Source: Microbulbifer pacificus | GTDB lineage: Bacteria > Pseudomonadota > Gammaproteobacteria > Pseudomonadales > Cellvibrionaceae | Direction: 5' to 3' | NCBI RefSeq assembly: GCF_033723955.1 | Contig: NZ_CP137555.1 | Span: 993,001 to 1,057,000 of the forward strand | Length of the DNA stretch: 64,000 nucleotides | In this document: positions 19,043 through 29,300 of the stretch, one piece after another | How the letters are laid out: every line of letters begins with the position of its first letter | Numbering within the stretch: position 1 is the stretch's first letter | Made by a program: the position numbers and the translations under genes | The notes under the pieces: model-generated | What the model was told of the DNA's origin: nothing | Database searches by the model: none | Seen by the model: only the letters and a program-made list of their open reading frames with translations

Positions 19043-20923
19043 TCAGGGCTTATCAAATTCATCCAGGCTGTGGCCCTGCATGGCGCGCTTGATGGACTTG
19101 TCCATACGGCGGGCGGCATAGGGCTCGGACAGCGTATTCAGTTCTTCGATACGGCTGCGGATCTCTTCCGGGGTACCGCCGTTGTGCGCCAGGCGCAGCG
19201 CCTCCATGGCCCGCTCCAGCTCGCCGAGCTCGCTCTCGTCCAGCAGTTCCGCGCCGTCCTCCCGCAGTGCCACCAGCATTGCCTCCAGGGTGCGCTCCGC
19301 CTCCACCTGGGCCTCGCGCAGGGCGCGCGCGGCAATGTCTTCCGCGGCGTTGGCGTAGGAGTCCTGCAACATGCGGGTGATATCGGTATCCTCAAGGCCG
19401 TAGGACGGCTTGACGGTGATTTCCGCAGCGACACCGCTGCTTTTCTCCACTGCACTGACCGCCAGCAGGCCATCCGCATCCACCTGGAAGGTCACGCGGA
19501 TATGCGCCGCACCCGCCACCATCGGCGGGATACCGCGCAGCTCAAAGCGCGCCAGCGAACGGCAGTCTTTTACCAGCTCCCGCTCGCCCTGCACCACGTG
19601 GATCGCCATGGCGGTCTGGCCGTCCTTGAAGGTAGTGAATTCCTGGGCCTTGGCCACGGGAATGGTGGTATTGCGGTGGATCAGTTTTTCCGTGAGCCCA
19701 CCCATGGTTTCGATACCGAGGGACAGGGGTATCACGTCCAGCAACAGCAGGTCCTCGCGGGACTTGTTGCCCACCAGCACGTCCGCCTGGATCGCGGCAC
19801 CGATGGCGACCACCTGGTCGGGATCGATATCCGCGTGGGGCTCGCGCCCGAAAAACTCCTGCACCGTCTCGCGCACCCGCAGGGTTCTGGTAGAGCCACC
19901 CACCAGCACCACCTCTTCAACGTGTTGCGCGTCGAGGTCGGCATCCCGCAGTGCGCGCTTGCACGCGCGCAGGGTTTTGCTGATCAGCGGATCGATCAGC
20001 TCGGCGAGCTTATCGCGGGTCAGCGTGCCGGACCAGTTGCCAAAGGCCAGCGGCACCGAAGTCTCGCCAGCCAGCGCCTCTTTTGCCGCGCAGGCAAGGT
20101 TCAGCAGCTGGCGCTGGGTAGCCGCATCCAGATCGGTTCCGAGGCCAGCTTCCAAAGCCACCCACTCCGCCACCGCGCGGTCGAAGTCATCGCCTCCGAG
20201 GGCGCTGTCACCACCGGTAGAGAGAACCTCAAACACACCCTTGGACAGGCGCAGGATGGAAATATCGAAGGTACCGCCACCGAGGTCGTACACCGCGATG
20301 GTCTTGTCCGCCACATCGCCACCCTGGTCAGACTTGTCGAGGCCGTAGGCCACCGCCGCGGCGGTGGGCTCGTTCAGCAGGCGCAGCACCTTGAGACCCG
20401 CCAGCCTGGCGGCGTCCTTGGTGGCCTGGCGTTGGGCTTCGTCGAAATAGGCGGGCACGGTGATCACCGCGCCGTCGAGCGGTCCGCCGAGGGAGTCCGC
20501 CCCGCGCTCGGCCAGCACCTTGAGAATCTCCGCGGAAACCTGCACCGGGTTGACCGCACCGGCCACGGTCTCGATCGCCGGCATGCCCCCATTGTCAGTG
20601 GCGAATTTGTAGGGCAACTGGTCGCCGAAATTTTTGATATCGGCGAGACCGCGCCCCATAAAGCGCTTGATGGAAATCAGGGTGTTGTAGGGGTCGTCAC
20701 CGGCAGCGGCGCGCGCGCCGTAGCCCACTTCCACGCCGCCTTCGCTGTAGCGAACCGCGGAGGGCAGGATCACGCGACCGTCTGCAGCCGGCAGGGCTTC
20801 CGCGGTGCCACTGCGCACCGTGGCCACCAGGGAGTTGGTGGTGCCGAGGTCGATACCTACTGCGCGCTTGCGCTGGTGCGGTTCGGGGGTCTGGCCGGGT
20901 TCGGAAATCTGCAGTAGTGCCAT
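19043..20923 (-). CDS. hscA: Fe-S assembly chaperone HscA (Hsp70 family)
   Basis: 626-aa specialised DnaK homologue that binds the LPPVK motif of IscU and promotes cluster transfer with HscB. Seen: the N-terminal [15 protein letters not shown] phosphate loop, [27 protein letters not shown] and the substrate domain with [18 protein letters not shown]. Length matches HscA rather than DnaK. It sits between hscB and fdx. Confidence 0.97.
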   Translation of the reverse strand: MALLQISEPGQTPEPHQRKRAVGIDLGTTNSLVATVRSGTAEALPAADGRVILPSAVRYSEGGVEVGYGARAAAGDDPYNTLISIKRFMGRGLADIKNFGDQLPYKFATDNGGMPAIETVAGAVNPVQVSAEILKVLAERGADSLGGPLDGAVITVPAYFDEAQRQATKDAARLAGLKVLRLLNEPTAAAVAYGLDKSDQGGDVADKTIAVYDLGGGTFDISILRLSKGVFEVLSTGGDSALGGDDFDRAVAEWVALEAGLGTDLDAATQRQLLNLACAAKEALAGETSVPLAFGNWSGTLTRDKLAELIDPLISKTLRACKRALRDADLDAQHVEEVVLVGGSTRTLRVRETVQEFFGREPHADIDPDQVVAIGAAIQADVLVGNKSREDLLLLDVIPLSLGIETMGGLTEKLIHRNTTIPVAKAQEFTTFKDGQTAMAIHVVQGERELVKDCRSLARFELRGIPPMVAGAAHIRVTFQVDADGLLAVSAVEKSSGVAAEITVKPSYGLEDTDITRMLQDSYANAAEDIAARALREAQVEAERTLEAMLVALREDGAELLDESELGELERAMEALRLAHNGGTPEEIRSRIEELNTLSEPYAARRMDKSIKRAMQGHSLDEFDKP

Positions 20924-20978
20924 AGTTCTATAAAAATGTTTTCGATAACTTGAGTGCGTTCAGTCGCGAGGAATTCGT

Positions 20979-21503
20979 TCAGTCCAGAAGCTCTTCTTCG
21001 AGCACGTCGATCTGCCGGCGCAGCTTGGCGAGAAACTGCATCTTGAGTAGCGCGGACTTCGCGTGCTCCAACTCCTGGCTTTTCAGGCCTGTGGAAAACG
21101 CCTGCTCCTGAATGCGGAACAGGTCTGCAGCATCGCTGCCCAGCTCATCCAGCTCCAGTTCCGGGTTGGCGGCATCGCGCACTTCTTCCAAACGCTCGCG
21201 CAGAATCATCTGCTGCATCAGGAATTCGCCGTCGGCAGTGGTCTGCTCGGGATGGATCTCGACACCGGCCAACTGCAGCAGGTATTGCGCGCGGGCCACC
21301 GGGTCCTTGAGGGTATTGTTGGCCTCGTTGATCTGCGCCGCGTACTGCATGGACAGCATCTGCTCGCGATCGGATTTGGCGGCGAAGCGGTCCGGGTGAA
21401 ACTCCTGCTGCAACTCGCGGTAGCGCCTGGTCAGCAACTGTCGGTCCACCTCGTAGGCCACCGGCAGACCGAAAATTTCAAAGTGGTTCTGCTGCAGTTT
21501 CAT
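20979..21503 (-). CDS. hscB: Fe-S assembly co-chaperone HscB (J protein)
   Basis: 174-aa J-domain protein delivering IscU to HscA and stimulating its ATPase. The J domain occupies about residues 1-75 with HPD in EFHPDRFAAKSD; the C-terminal three-helix IscU-binding domain follows. The ATG at 21503 (MKLQQNHFEIFGLP) gives the family N-terminus; the open frame extends 19 codons further but through a terminator hairpin. Confidence 0.96.
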   Translation of the reverse strand: MKLQQNHFEIFGLPVAYEVDRQLLTRRYRELQQEFHPDRFAAKSDREQMLSMQYAAQINEANNTLKDPVARAQYLLQLAGVEIHPEQTTADGEFLMQQMILRERLEEVRDAANPELELDELGSDAADLFRIQEQAFSTGLKSQELEHAKSALLKMQFLAKLRRQIDVLEEELLD

Positions 21504-21541
21504 AAAGAAAGCTTCATGTGAGTTCGCCGAAGGCTTTATAA

Positions 21542-21576
21542 CAAAAAGGCCGGCATGCACTCGGGCATCCGGCCTT
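21542..21576 (-). terminator. terminator-like hairpin between iscA and hscB
   Basis: On the minus strand AAGGCCGGATGC, loop CCGAGT, GCATGCCGGCCTT (one bulged G), then TTTGTT. It lies 3' of iscA and 39 nt before the hscB start. It may attenuate the isc transcript so that iscRSUA is made in excess over hscBA-fdx-iscX. Confidence 0.65.
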
Positions 21577-21600
21577 CTGCTGCCAGAAAAATCTCCCCGT

Positions 21601-21924
21601 TTACACGTGGAAACTTTCGCCGCAGCCGCACTCGTTCTTCACGTTCGGGTTTTTGAAGGCAAAGCCCTCGTTCAACCCTTCCTTGACGAAATCCAGCTCG
21701 GTGCCGTCGAGGTAAGCGAGGCTTTTCGGGTCTACCACCAGCTTTACACCGCCGGCTTCAAACACTTCATCTTCCGCCTCGGCGTGGTCGACAAACTCCA
21801 GTACATAAGCCATACCGGAGCAGCCGGCGGTCTTCACACCGACGCGAATTCCGATGCCCTTGCCGCGACTGGCCAGTTGTTTGGCAACGTGTGCCTGGGC
21901 CGCTTCGGTCATGGTAATGGCCAT
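21601..21924 (-). CDS. iscA: A-type Fe-S carrier protein IscA
   Basis: 107-aa scaffold/carrier of the HesB/IscA family. The three conserved cysteines are present: [10 protein letters not shown] and the C-terminal NECGCGESF. It starts [13 protein letters not shown]. It lies between iscU and hscB. Confidence 0.97.
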   Translation of the reverse strand: MAITMTEAAQAHVAKQLASRGKGIGIRVGVKTAGCSGMAYVLEFVDHAEAEDEVFEAGGVKLVVDPKSLAYLDGTELDFVKEGLNEGFAFKNPNVKNECGCGESFHV

Positions 21925-21971
21925 GTGCTCTGCTACTCCTTACCGCCTGATAACTTTGGATGGGTCCGCGC

Positions 21972-22376
21972 TTAACCCGCGGACTCTTCCACCTGCTCAC
22001 CGCGTTTTTCGCGGATATTGCGCACCGCCGCCTTGATGGCGTCTTCCGCCAGAACGGAACAGTGGATTTTCACCGGCGGAAGCGCCAGTTCTTCGGCGAT
22101 CTGGGTGTTCTTGATCTGCACCGCCTCGTCCAGGGTCTTGCCCTTCACCCACTCGGTAAGCAGGGAGCTGGAGGCGATGGCGGAACCGCAGCCGTAGGTT
22201 TTGAACTTGGCATCTTCGATGATGCCGGCATCGTTCACCTGGATCTGCAGACGCATCACGTCACCACAAGCCGGTGCACCGACCATGCCGGTACCCACGT
22301 TATCCGCTTTGTCGTCCATGCGGCCGACATTGCGGGGGTGTTCATAGTGGTCAATTACTTTATCGCTATAGGCCAT
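21972..22376 (-). CDS. iscU: Fe-S cluster scaffold protein IscU
   Basis: 134-aa scaffold on which clusters are built. All three ligand cysteines are visible (GAPACGDVMRLQ, FKTYGCGSAIASS, KIHCSVLAED), as is the HscA-recognition motif LPPVK. Slightly longer at the C-terminus (REKRGEQVEESAG) than E. coli IscU. Located between iscS and iscA. Confidence 0.98.
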   Translation of the reverse strand: MAYSDKVIDHYEHPRNVGRMDDKADNVGTGMVGAPACGDVMRLQIQVNDAGIIEDAKFKTYGCGSAIASSSLLTEWVKGKTLDEAVQIKNTQIAEELALPPVKIHCSVLAEDAIKAAVRNIREKRGEQVEESAG

Positions 22377-22421
22377 GACTGTACCCTCTCAATTCGTTTC
22401 CAATGCCGCCCCGGGCAGCGA

Positions 22422-23636
22422 TTAGTGTGCTGCCCATTCGATGGTGCTGAGATCAACACCATCCTTGTACATGTCCCAGAGCGGGGACAGCTCGCGCAGT
22501 TTTTCCACCGCCTTCCTTACTTCTTGGGCCGCAGTATCCACGTCCTGTTCCGTGGTAAAACGACCAAAACTGAAGCGCAGGGAGCTGTGAGCCAGCTCGT
22601 CGTTCACACCCAGCGCGCGCAGCACATAGCTGGGCTCGAGGCTGGCGGAAGTACAGGCGGAACCGGAGGAGATCGCGAGATCCTTCAGGGACATGATCAG
22701 GCTCTCACCCTCAACAAACGCGAAGCTCACGTTCAGGTTGCCCGGTACACGATGCTCCATCGAGCCGTTGATGTGCACCTCTTCCATATCGCTGATCTGA
22801 CTCCAGAAGCGCTCGCGCAGGGCGATCAGGCGCTTGGCCTCTTCCGCCATCTCTTCCTTGGCGATACGGAAGGCTTCGCCCATGCCCACAATCTGGTGGG
22901 TGGGCAGGGTACCGGAACGCATGCCGCGCTCGTGACCACCGCCGTGCATCTGGGCTTCAATACGTACGCGCGGCTTGCGGCGCACATACAGGGCACCAAT
23001 ACCCTTGGGGCCGTAAATCTTGTGCGCGGAGAAGGACATCAGGTCGACCTTGGTGTTTTCCAGGTCAATGTCGATCTTGCCGGCGCTCTGGGCCGCGTCC
23101 ACATGGAAAATGACTTTGTTCGCGCGGCACAGCTCGCCGATCGCTGCGATGTCATTGATCACGCCAATCTCGTTGTTGACGTGCATCAGGCTGACCAGGA
23201 TGGTGTCTTCACGCAGCGCTTCCGCCACCTGCTCCGGGTAGACGATGCCGTCTTCCTTCGGGTTCAGGTAGGTGACCTCAAAGCCTTCACGCTCCAGCTG
23301 GCGGCAGGTGTCGAGCACCGCTTTGTGCTCGATCTTGGAGGTGATGATGTGCTTGCCCTTGCCCTGGTAGAAGTGGGCGGCACCCTTGATGGCGAGGTTG
23401 TCGGACTCGGTGGCACCGCTGGTCCACACGATTTCACGCGGATCGGCGTTGACCAGTTCCGCTACCTGGCGGCGCGCATCTTCCACCGCTTCCTCGGCCT
23501 TCCAGCCGAACAGGTGAGAGCGGGATGCCGGGTTGCCGAAGTTGCCGTCCATGGTCAACTGCTCCGCCATTTTACTGGCGACGCGCGGGTCTACCGGGCA
23601 GGTTGCCGAATAATCCAGGTAAATGGGAAGCTTCAT
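22422..23636 (-). CDS. iscS: cysteine desulfurase IscS
   Basis: 404-aa PLP enzyme releasing sulfur from cysteine for Fe-S clusters, thiolated tRNA and cofactors. The PLP lysine is in [12 protein letters not shown], and the mobile catalytic-Cys loop reads [17 protein letters not shown]. The ATG at 23636 ([19 protein letters not shown]) is the family start. It follows iscR in the operon. Confidence 0.98.
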   Translation of the reverse strand: MKLPIYLDYSATCPVDPRVASKMAEQLTMDGNFGNPASRSHLFGWKAEEAVEDARRQVAELVNADPREIVWTSGATESDNLAIKGAAHFYQGKGKHIITSKIEHKAVLDTCRQLEREGFEVTYLNPKEDGIVYPEQVAEALREDTILVSLMHVNNEIGVINDIAAIGELCRANKVIFHVDAAQSAGKIDIDLENTKVDLMSFSAHKIYGPKGIGALYVRRKPRVRIEAQMHGGGHERGMRSGTLPTHQIVGMGEAFRIAKEEMAEEAKRLIALRERFWSQISDMEEVHINGSMEHRVPGNLNVSFAFVEGESLIMSLKDLAISSGSACTSASLEPSYVLRALGVNDELAHSSLRFSFGRFTTEQDVDTAAQEVRKAVEKLRELSPLWDMYKDGVDLSTIEWAAH

Positions 23637-23750
23637 AGTCTCTGGTCTCCACTCGCCGGTTACTGCCGGCGCCATACTGCTGTCACTTGCTGCTTTTACT
23701 GTCTGAAAAGCGCCTATCAGTGCCCAAGGCCTGATCGGGCGGCCGGCACA

Positions 23751-24242
23751 TTACTGCAAGCCACCAATAATCGCTACTTTCTGTTCAATCATTCCGTCCG
23801 CGCCGCTGCGGCAATCCTGACGGCGGGCTACCTCCTGCACCTCGGAACGCTCAACCAGGTCTGCTAGGCTGATGCCGTTCAGGAAGCTGTGAATCTGGCG
23901 ACTGAGATCCGTCCACAAATAATGGGTGAGGCACTGTTCGCCCCCGGAACAGTCGCTGTTGCCGCCACAGCTGGTGGCGTCGACGGATTCGTTGACCGCA
24001 TCGATGATTTCCGCCACACAGATTTCAGCACCGGGCCGCGCCAGGCGGTAACCACCACCGGGGCCGCGCACACTGGAAACCAGGCCGGACTGGCGCAAAC
24101 GGGAGAACAGCTGCTCTAGATAAGACAGGGAAATATCCTGGCGCTTGGAAATATCCGCCAGGCTGATGGGGCCGCGCTCCGCGTGCAACGCCAGGTCGAG
24201 CATGGCTGTGACCGCATACCGCCCTTTAGTTGTCAAACGCAT
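23751..24242 (-). CDS. iscR: [2Fe-2S]-sensing transcriptional regulator IscR
   Basis: 163-aa Rrf2-family repressor. A winged helix ([44 protein letters not shown]) is followed by the cluster region. The ligands Cys92, Cys98, Cys104 and His107 are at the same positions as in E. coli IscR. As holo-protein it should repress this operon through the two Type 1 sites at 24338-24387. The ATG at 24242 gives the standard N-terminus. The C-terminal tail is about the family length. Confidence 0.97.
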   Translation of the reverse strand: MRLTTKGRYAVTAMLDLALHAERGPISLADISKRQDISLSYLEQLFSRLRQSGLVSSVRGPGGGYRLARPGAEICVAEIIDAVNESVDATSCGGNSDCSGGEQCLTHYLWTDLSRQIHSFLNGISLADLVERSEVQEVARRQDCRSGADGMIEQKVAIIGGLQ

Positions 24243-24329
24243 ATCCCCTCCTGTCGCTCCGGCTCGCGGGTCGTTTAACGACCTCTCGCGGACTATAGAC
24301 CCGAGCCAGCACCACTGAATCGGGGCGCG

Positions 24330-24358
24330 AGTATGAAATAACCCACTACCGTGGTCAA
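24330..24358 (-). promoter_or_regulatory. isc operon sigma-70 promoter
   Basis: Minus strand: -35 TTGACC (24353-24358) and -10 CATACT (24330-24335) with a 17-bp spacer, about 90 nt before the iscR start. The -35 hexamer lies inside the proximal IscR site, so bound IscR would exclude RNA polymerase. Confidence 0.65.
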
Positions 24359-24362
24359 GTAT
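24338..24362 (-). promoter_or_regulatory. IscR Type 1 binding site, proximal
   Basis: Minus-strand 25-mer beginning ATACTTGACCA and ending GTAGTGGGTTAT. Compared with the Type 1 consensus (ATASYYGACTR-W3-YAGTCRRSTAT) it keeps both ATA/TAT ends, the GAC core and most of the right half-site; about 19 of 25 positions agree. Confidence 0.75.
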
Positions 24363-24387
24363 ATAGCCGAGCAAACTGGTCGGGTAT
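24363..24387 (-). promoter_or_regulatory. IscR Type 1 binding site, distal
   Basis: Minus-strand 25-mer beginning ATACCCGACCAG and ending CTCGGCTAT, agreeing at about 20-21 of 25 positions with the Type 1 consensus. It abuts the proximal site with no gap. Tandem sites are the arrangement used for isc autoregulation in E. coli. Confidence 0.75.
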
Positions 24388-24424
24388 TTGACGGGAGGTT
24401 ATACCGATTGGTTATCCAAGCCCT

Positions 24425-24449
24425 GTTCGAGGGCATATAACCCTCGAAC
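24425..24449. repeat. perfect 9-bp hairpin 3' of trmJ
   Basis: GTTCGAGGG-CATATAA-CCCTCGAAC, between the trmJ stop and the isc promoter. No T-tract follows on the minus strand, so termination is only possible, not clear. Confidence 0.45.
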
Positions 24450-24481
24450 GCCGCCCCTACCCGTGAAACTTGCCCCGGATA

Positions 24482-25294
24482 TCAGTCCGGGCGCCCCTGG
24501 CCGCCGGAGCGGTGAATATGGTTCTGGATCGCGGTCAGCATGCCGCGCAGGATCCCCAGTTCCATATCGTCCGGACGCACTCGACTGAACAGTCGACGCA
24601 GGCGGGTCATGGTCTGACGGGGATTATCGGGGTCGATAAAGCCGAGCTCGCCCAGCGCTACCTGCAGATGCTCGTAGTAGAGCTCCATATCTGACGCTTT
24701 GGCCGGCGGGCGGTCCCAGTCGGAGTAGCTGAGCGGCTCACCGCGCTCTGCATCCAGCGCGGCCATGCGCGCCTCGTACACCAGCACCTGCACCGCGGTG
24801 GCGAGGTTCAGCGAGCTGTACTCGGGGTTCGACGGGATATGCACATGGAAATTGCACGCCTGCAGCTCTTCATTGGTAAGCCCGCGGTCCTCGCGGCCGA
24901 ACACCAGCGCCACCGGATGGGTTTTCGCCTCCGCCACCGCGCGCACGCCACACTCCCGCGGGGTCAGCAGTGGCCAGGGGATACGGCGCTCGCGGGCGCT
25001 GGTGGCCACCACCAGGCCGCAATCCGCCACCGCCTCTTCCAGGGTCTCCACGACCACCGCGCTGTCGAGCAACTCGGCGGCACCGGCGGCCCGCCACACC
25101 GCATTGGCGGCGGGGAACTCCCGCGGCTGCACCAGATAGAGCTGGCTCAGGCCCATATTCTTGAGTGCGCGCGCAGCGCCGCCGATATTGCCCGGGTGGG
25201 CGCTGTTCACCAGCACCACGCGGATATTGCCCAGCGCGTCGAGCGCAGACTGGGAGGCGGTGGAAGTTGCGGTTTCTGAGGGAGAGGTCGCCAT
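24482..25294 (-). CDS. trmJ: tRNA (cytidine/uridine-32-2'-O)-methyltransferase TrmJ
   Basis: 270-aa SPOUT methyltransferase modifying ribose 32 of tRNA. Seen: NIRVVLVNSAHPGNIGGAAR (motif 1), VALVFGREDRGLTNEEL (motif 2) and SSLNLATAVQVLVYE (motif 3, the trefoil knot). The C-terminal helical region (about 175-270) is typical of TrmJ. The ATG at 25294 is chosen over an in-frame GTG three codons upstream. Its position next to iscR is common in gammaproteobacteria. Confidence 0.95.
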   Translation of the reverse strand: MATSPSETATSTASQSALDALGNIRVVLVNSAHPGNIGGAARALKNMGLSQLYLVQPREFPAANAVWRAAGAAELLDSAVVVETLEEAVADCGLVVATSARERRIPWPLLTPRECGVRAVAEAKTHPVALVFGREDRGLTNEELQACNFHVHIPSNPEYSSLNLATAVQVLVYEARMAALDAERGEPLSYSDWDRPPAKASDMELYYEHLQVALGELGFIDPDNPRQTMTRLRRLFSRVRPDDMELGILRGMLTAIQNHIHRSGGQGRPD

Positions 25295-25490
25295 GGAGAT
25301 CACCGGGTACTGGGTAGGACTATCGAATGTCGGGATTTGATACAGGAAGTGCCGAACACCGAGCCTACACTTGCGTGTTACAAAACGGGCGCGGAGTGTA
25401 GCAAAATTGCACAGGAATCCCTACAATCGCGCCCGCCCGGCCAGCCCGGTGCTGCTTTTTTAGAATCCACTAACTGATCGCGGAATTCCT

Positions 25491-26294
25491 ATGGAACCCA
25501 TGCTGAATATTGCCCTGCGCGCGGCGCGCAAGGCCGGTGAACTGATTGAACGTGCCTGGGAGCGCGGCGACCTGATGAAGTTTGAAGAGAAGGGTCGCAA
25601 CGATTACGTGACAGAAGTGGATCGCGCCAGCGAGCAGGAGATCATCTATCACCTGCGCAAGGCATTCCCCAAACACAGTATTCGCGGTGAGGAGAGCGGC
25701 CTGCAGGAAGGCGCCGAGCCGGAATACGAGTGGATCATCGACCCGCTGGACGGCACCACCAACTTTATCCACGGCTGCCCGCATTTCGCCATTTCCATCG
25801 CCTGCCGCTACCGCGGCCAGATCGAACACGCGGTCGTACTCGACCCGATCAAACGCGAGGAATTCACCGCGAGCCGCGGCCGCGGCGCCGCGCTCAATGG
25901 CCGTCGCATCCGCGTATCCAACCGCCAGGGCCTCAATGGCGCACTGATCGGTACCGGCATCCCGTTTAACGGTCACTCGTTGGAAAACATCGACCCCTAT
26001 CTCGCGGCGCTGAAAGAAATCGCCGGCCAGACCGCCGGTATCCGCCGCCCCGGCGCCGCTGCGCTGGACCTGGCCTATGTGGCCGCAGGCCGCTTCGACG
26101 GTTTCTGGGAAATGTATCTGAACACCTGGGACATCGCCGCGGGATCCCTGCTGGTGAAGGAAGCCGGCGGCCTGATCAGCGACTTCCGCGGTGGCAACGA
26201 CTATCTGGACACCGGCAACCTGGTGTGCGCCACACCGAAGACCTTCAAGCCGCTGCTGCAGATCGTGGGCAAGCACCTCGGCAAGATCCGCTGA
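25491..26294 (+). CDS. suhB: inositol-1-monophosphatase family protein SuhB
   Basis: 267-aa Mg-dependent phosphatase of the FIG superfamily. Metal-binding motifs are EEKGRNDYVTEVD, EESG, the signature DPLDGTTNFIHG and WDIAAGSLLVKEAGG. In E. coli SuhB also joins rRNA transcription antitermination complexes and affects ribosome biogenesis. It diverges from trmJ and converges with the GGDEF-EAL gene; a GAACCGGCC/GGCCGGTTC hairpin (about 26319-26341) lies between them. Confidence 0.95.
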   Translation: MEPMLNIALRAARKAGELIERAWERGDLMKFEEKGRNDYVTEVDRASEQEIIYHLRKAFPKHSIRGEESGLQEGAEPEYEWIIDPLDGTTNFIHGCPHFAISIACRYRGQIEHAVVLDPIKREEFTASRGRGAALNGRRIRVSNRQGLNGALIGTGIPFNGHSLENIDPYLAALKEIAGQTAGIRRPGAAALDLAYVAAGRFDGFWEMYLNTWDIAAGSLLVKEAGGLISDFRGGNDYLDTGNLVCATPKTFKPLLQIVGKHLGKIR

Positions 26295-26339
26295 GCCATA
26301 CGCTCCGCTTGCTCGCAGTGAACCGGCCGCAGGGCCGGT

Positions 26340-29300
26340 TCAGCTCTCCAGTTCAAGCTGGGACAGTTCAGACCTATTGAGGTCCCGACGCGCCAGCCCG
26401 GCCTTTTCCGCCAACCGCTCTCTTCTTTTTTCACCGGCTTCTGCCAACAAATCCTCAAGCGGTTGCGGCCGCCCAATGTAGTACCCCTGCACCAGATCCA
26501 CACCGATTCTGTTCAGCCTGTCCGCGGTGGCTGCGTCCTCCACGTATTCGGCAATGGTGCGCGCCTTCAGGCGATGGGCCACCTGGTTGATGGACTCTAC
26601 GATCATCAGGTCGACAAAGTTCGACTCCACCTGCCGCACAAAACTGCCATCGATCTTGATGTAGTCGATGGCAAACGCCTTCAGGTAATTGAAGGAACTG
26701 AGGCCGTTGCCGAAATCGTCCAGCGCCACCTTGCAGCCCATTTCCCGCAGCGTCTCCACGAACTGGCTGGCGCTCTCCATCTGGTTGACCATGGCAGTTT
26801 CGGTAATTTCGATACCCAGGCGATCGACAGGCAGCGCCGAATTTTCCAGTAATGCGAACAGTCGCTGCTGGAAGGCACTGTCACCAATGGCTTCCGCAGA
26901 CAGGTTCATGGCAAAGCTCAGGCCACTCTGCGCCACCGCCCGCACCTGCTCGCGCAGGAATTCATTCATCACCCAGTTGTCCACCTGCAGCATCAATCCG
27001 TAGCGCTCGGCGGCGGGAATAAAGGCACCGGGTGGAATCAGGGTGCCGTCCGCATCCACCATGCGCACCAGCAACTCGTAATGGCTGATATTTTTCGGAG
27101 CATCGGCACTGGCGATGGGCTGTGCGAACAGGCGCAGACGGTTTTCATCCAGCGCCTCGCGAATGCGCGATGCCATATGGATTTCCCGATGCTGCTCGGC
27201 GGCGGCACTACTGTCGGCCTCGTAAAGCATCACCACACCGCGCCCGGCGTGCTTCGCGGAATAACAGGCCACGTCCGCCTGGCTCATCAGGTCCGCAATC
27301 TGGTTGTTGTCACGGCGGACCTCCGTCACCCCCACACTGGCCCCTACATCGAAAATACGTCCGCCCCAGGGAAAACGCAGCGCGGCAATTTTCCGCACCA
27401 GTTGCTCGCAGCGTCGCCGCCCCTGCTCCTTGTTACAATCCCGCAGCAGAATGCCGAATTCGTCGCCACCGAGGCGCGCCACGCTGTCGCTCTCGCGCAG
27501 CTCGCCGCGCAGAAACCGCGCCACATTGCGCAGCAGCGCGTCGCCGGCCTGGTGCCCGGCGCTGTCGTTGATGACCTTGAAGCGATCGAGGTCCATATAG
27601 GCGAGCACGTGCACGGTGTCGTTGTTGCGCACACTGGCGACGGCGTCCAGCAGATCCCGCTTGAACGACTCGCGATTGGGAAGATGGGTGAGGTCGTCGT
27701 GGCTCGCCTTGTAGCGCAACTGCCGGATCAGTTCACGGGTTTCGGTAACGTCCTGGAATACCAGCACCGCACCGAGCAATTGGCCACTACCGGTACGCAG
27801 CGGCGACGCGGAACACTTCACGTCGTAACTGTTGCCGTGGCGGTTGTGTAGCACCGTACCCTCGGCGGAAAACACCGGTTTCCCACTACTGAGGCACTCG
27901 TTCACAGGACAGGTAATGAGGTCGCCTTCGCGGCCGCTGGCCATCTGCAGAACCGTTCTCACCACCCTGCCTTTTACCTCCTCCAGAGTCCAGCCGGTGA
28001 GCTGTTCGGCCACCGGATTCATGAACGTTATCCGCTGCAACAGATCGGTGGCGATCACCGCGTCGGCGATGGCATTCAGGGTGACCTGGAGATGTTCCTT
28101 TTCCTCCTCCAGTGAGCGCGCCATGTTTTTGTTTTCGGTGATATCCCGCAACACACCGATCAGGCGCAGTGGCTCGCCGCGATCACCAGATTCCATCACC
28201 CTGGCGACCTCGTGAATCCAGCGCGTGGCCCCGGAATCGGTGCGCACGCGGTACTGGCGGTCAATATTCGGCGCGAGTCCGGAAAAATGCCTGCGCTGCG
28301 CCAACAGCAGGCGCTGGCGGTCTTCAAGACAGACGCGGTCGAGCCAATCCTGGCGGCTGGCAAGGTACGCGGCATCGATGCCCACACCGCTGTTGAGCCA
28401 CTCGGAAAAAAAGGTTTTTCCGGTAATGAGATCCCAGTCGTACACCACCTGGCCAGTTACCGTGAGAGAAAACTTCCAGCGTTCCTCGGCTCTCGCCAGC
28501 TGGGTCTCGCTGCGCTTTCGCCAGTCGATATCCTCCACCTGTACCACCGCGTACAGCGGCTCGTTGCGCATGCCGCGTGCGAGGCTGCAGGACCAGTGGC
28601 CCCACACCTGCTCGCCACTTTTGCGCAGGAAGCGCCACTCCGCGTCCTGGACAAAACCCAGCTCAAAGTCAATCTGCGGTGTCGGTGAACCAGCCCCATT
28701 CAGGCTTCCAGCACAATCGGAAAGGCACACCACTTCGCGAATATTGAGCCCGCGCAGTTCCACTTCGGAATACCCGATAAAACGGCAGAAACTGGGGTTG
28801 GCCTGGATAATGCGATTGTCCAGCGATACCAGCAGCATGCCGATACGGGAAGACCCCATGGCGGTGCGGAAGCTGCTCTCCACCTCGATGATTCGCTGGC
28901 TGCGCTTGCGCTCGATACCGGAGGTAACTGCCATTACGTAGGCCGGCACCATGCCCACATACAGTGGCAGAACATCCAGGATGTTGCGCGCGTTCTGCAA
29001 GTCTTCCGGTAACCACTGACCGCCATGGACCAGCAGCATCGCCAACATCAGTACCGCGGAGAAAATCACCAACAGCGCCTGTGGCAACTCCAGCCGGGAT
29101 GCTGCCCAGATCAACGGCAAGGTGATGAATACGAACGGATCAGGAAACACCTCCAGCAGCAACAGACTGCTGACCAGCGCCGCCACCCCCACGGACAACA
29201 GGCGCAGATAGGAGCGCACAAACAGTATCCGCGGCGCGGTTTCGCTGGTAAGCAGGTGAATCAGCGGCAGAAACATGCAGATGCCGATGGCATCCGCCAG

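Noticed and set aside
18656..20917. 753-codon plus-strand open frame opposite hscA
   Set aside because: It mirrors hscA, whose motifs are unambiguous; the translation is His/Gly/Arg-rich with no family features, a by-product of GC-biased third positions.
21960..23867. 635-codon plus-strand open frame opposite iscU-iscS
   Set aside because: Antisense to clear isc genes; no domain, and it runs across several gene boundaries.
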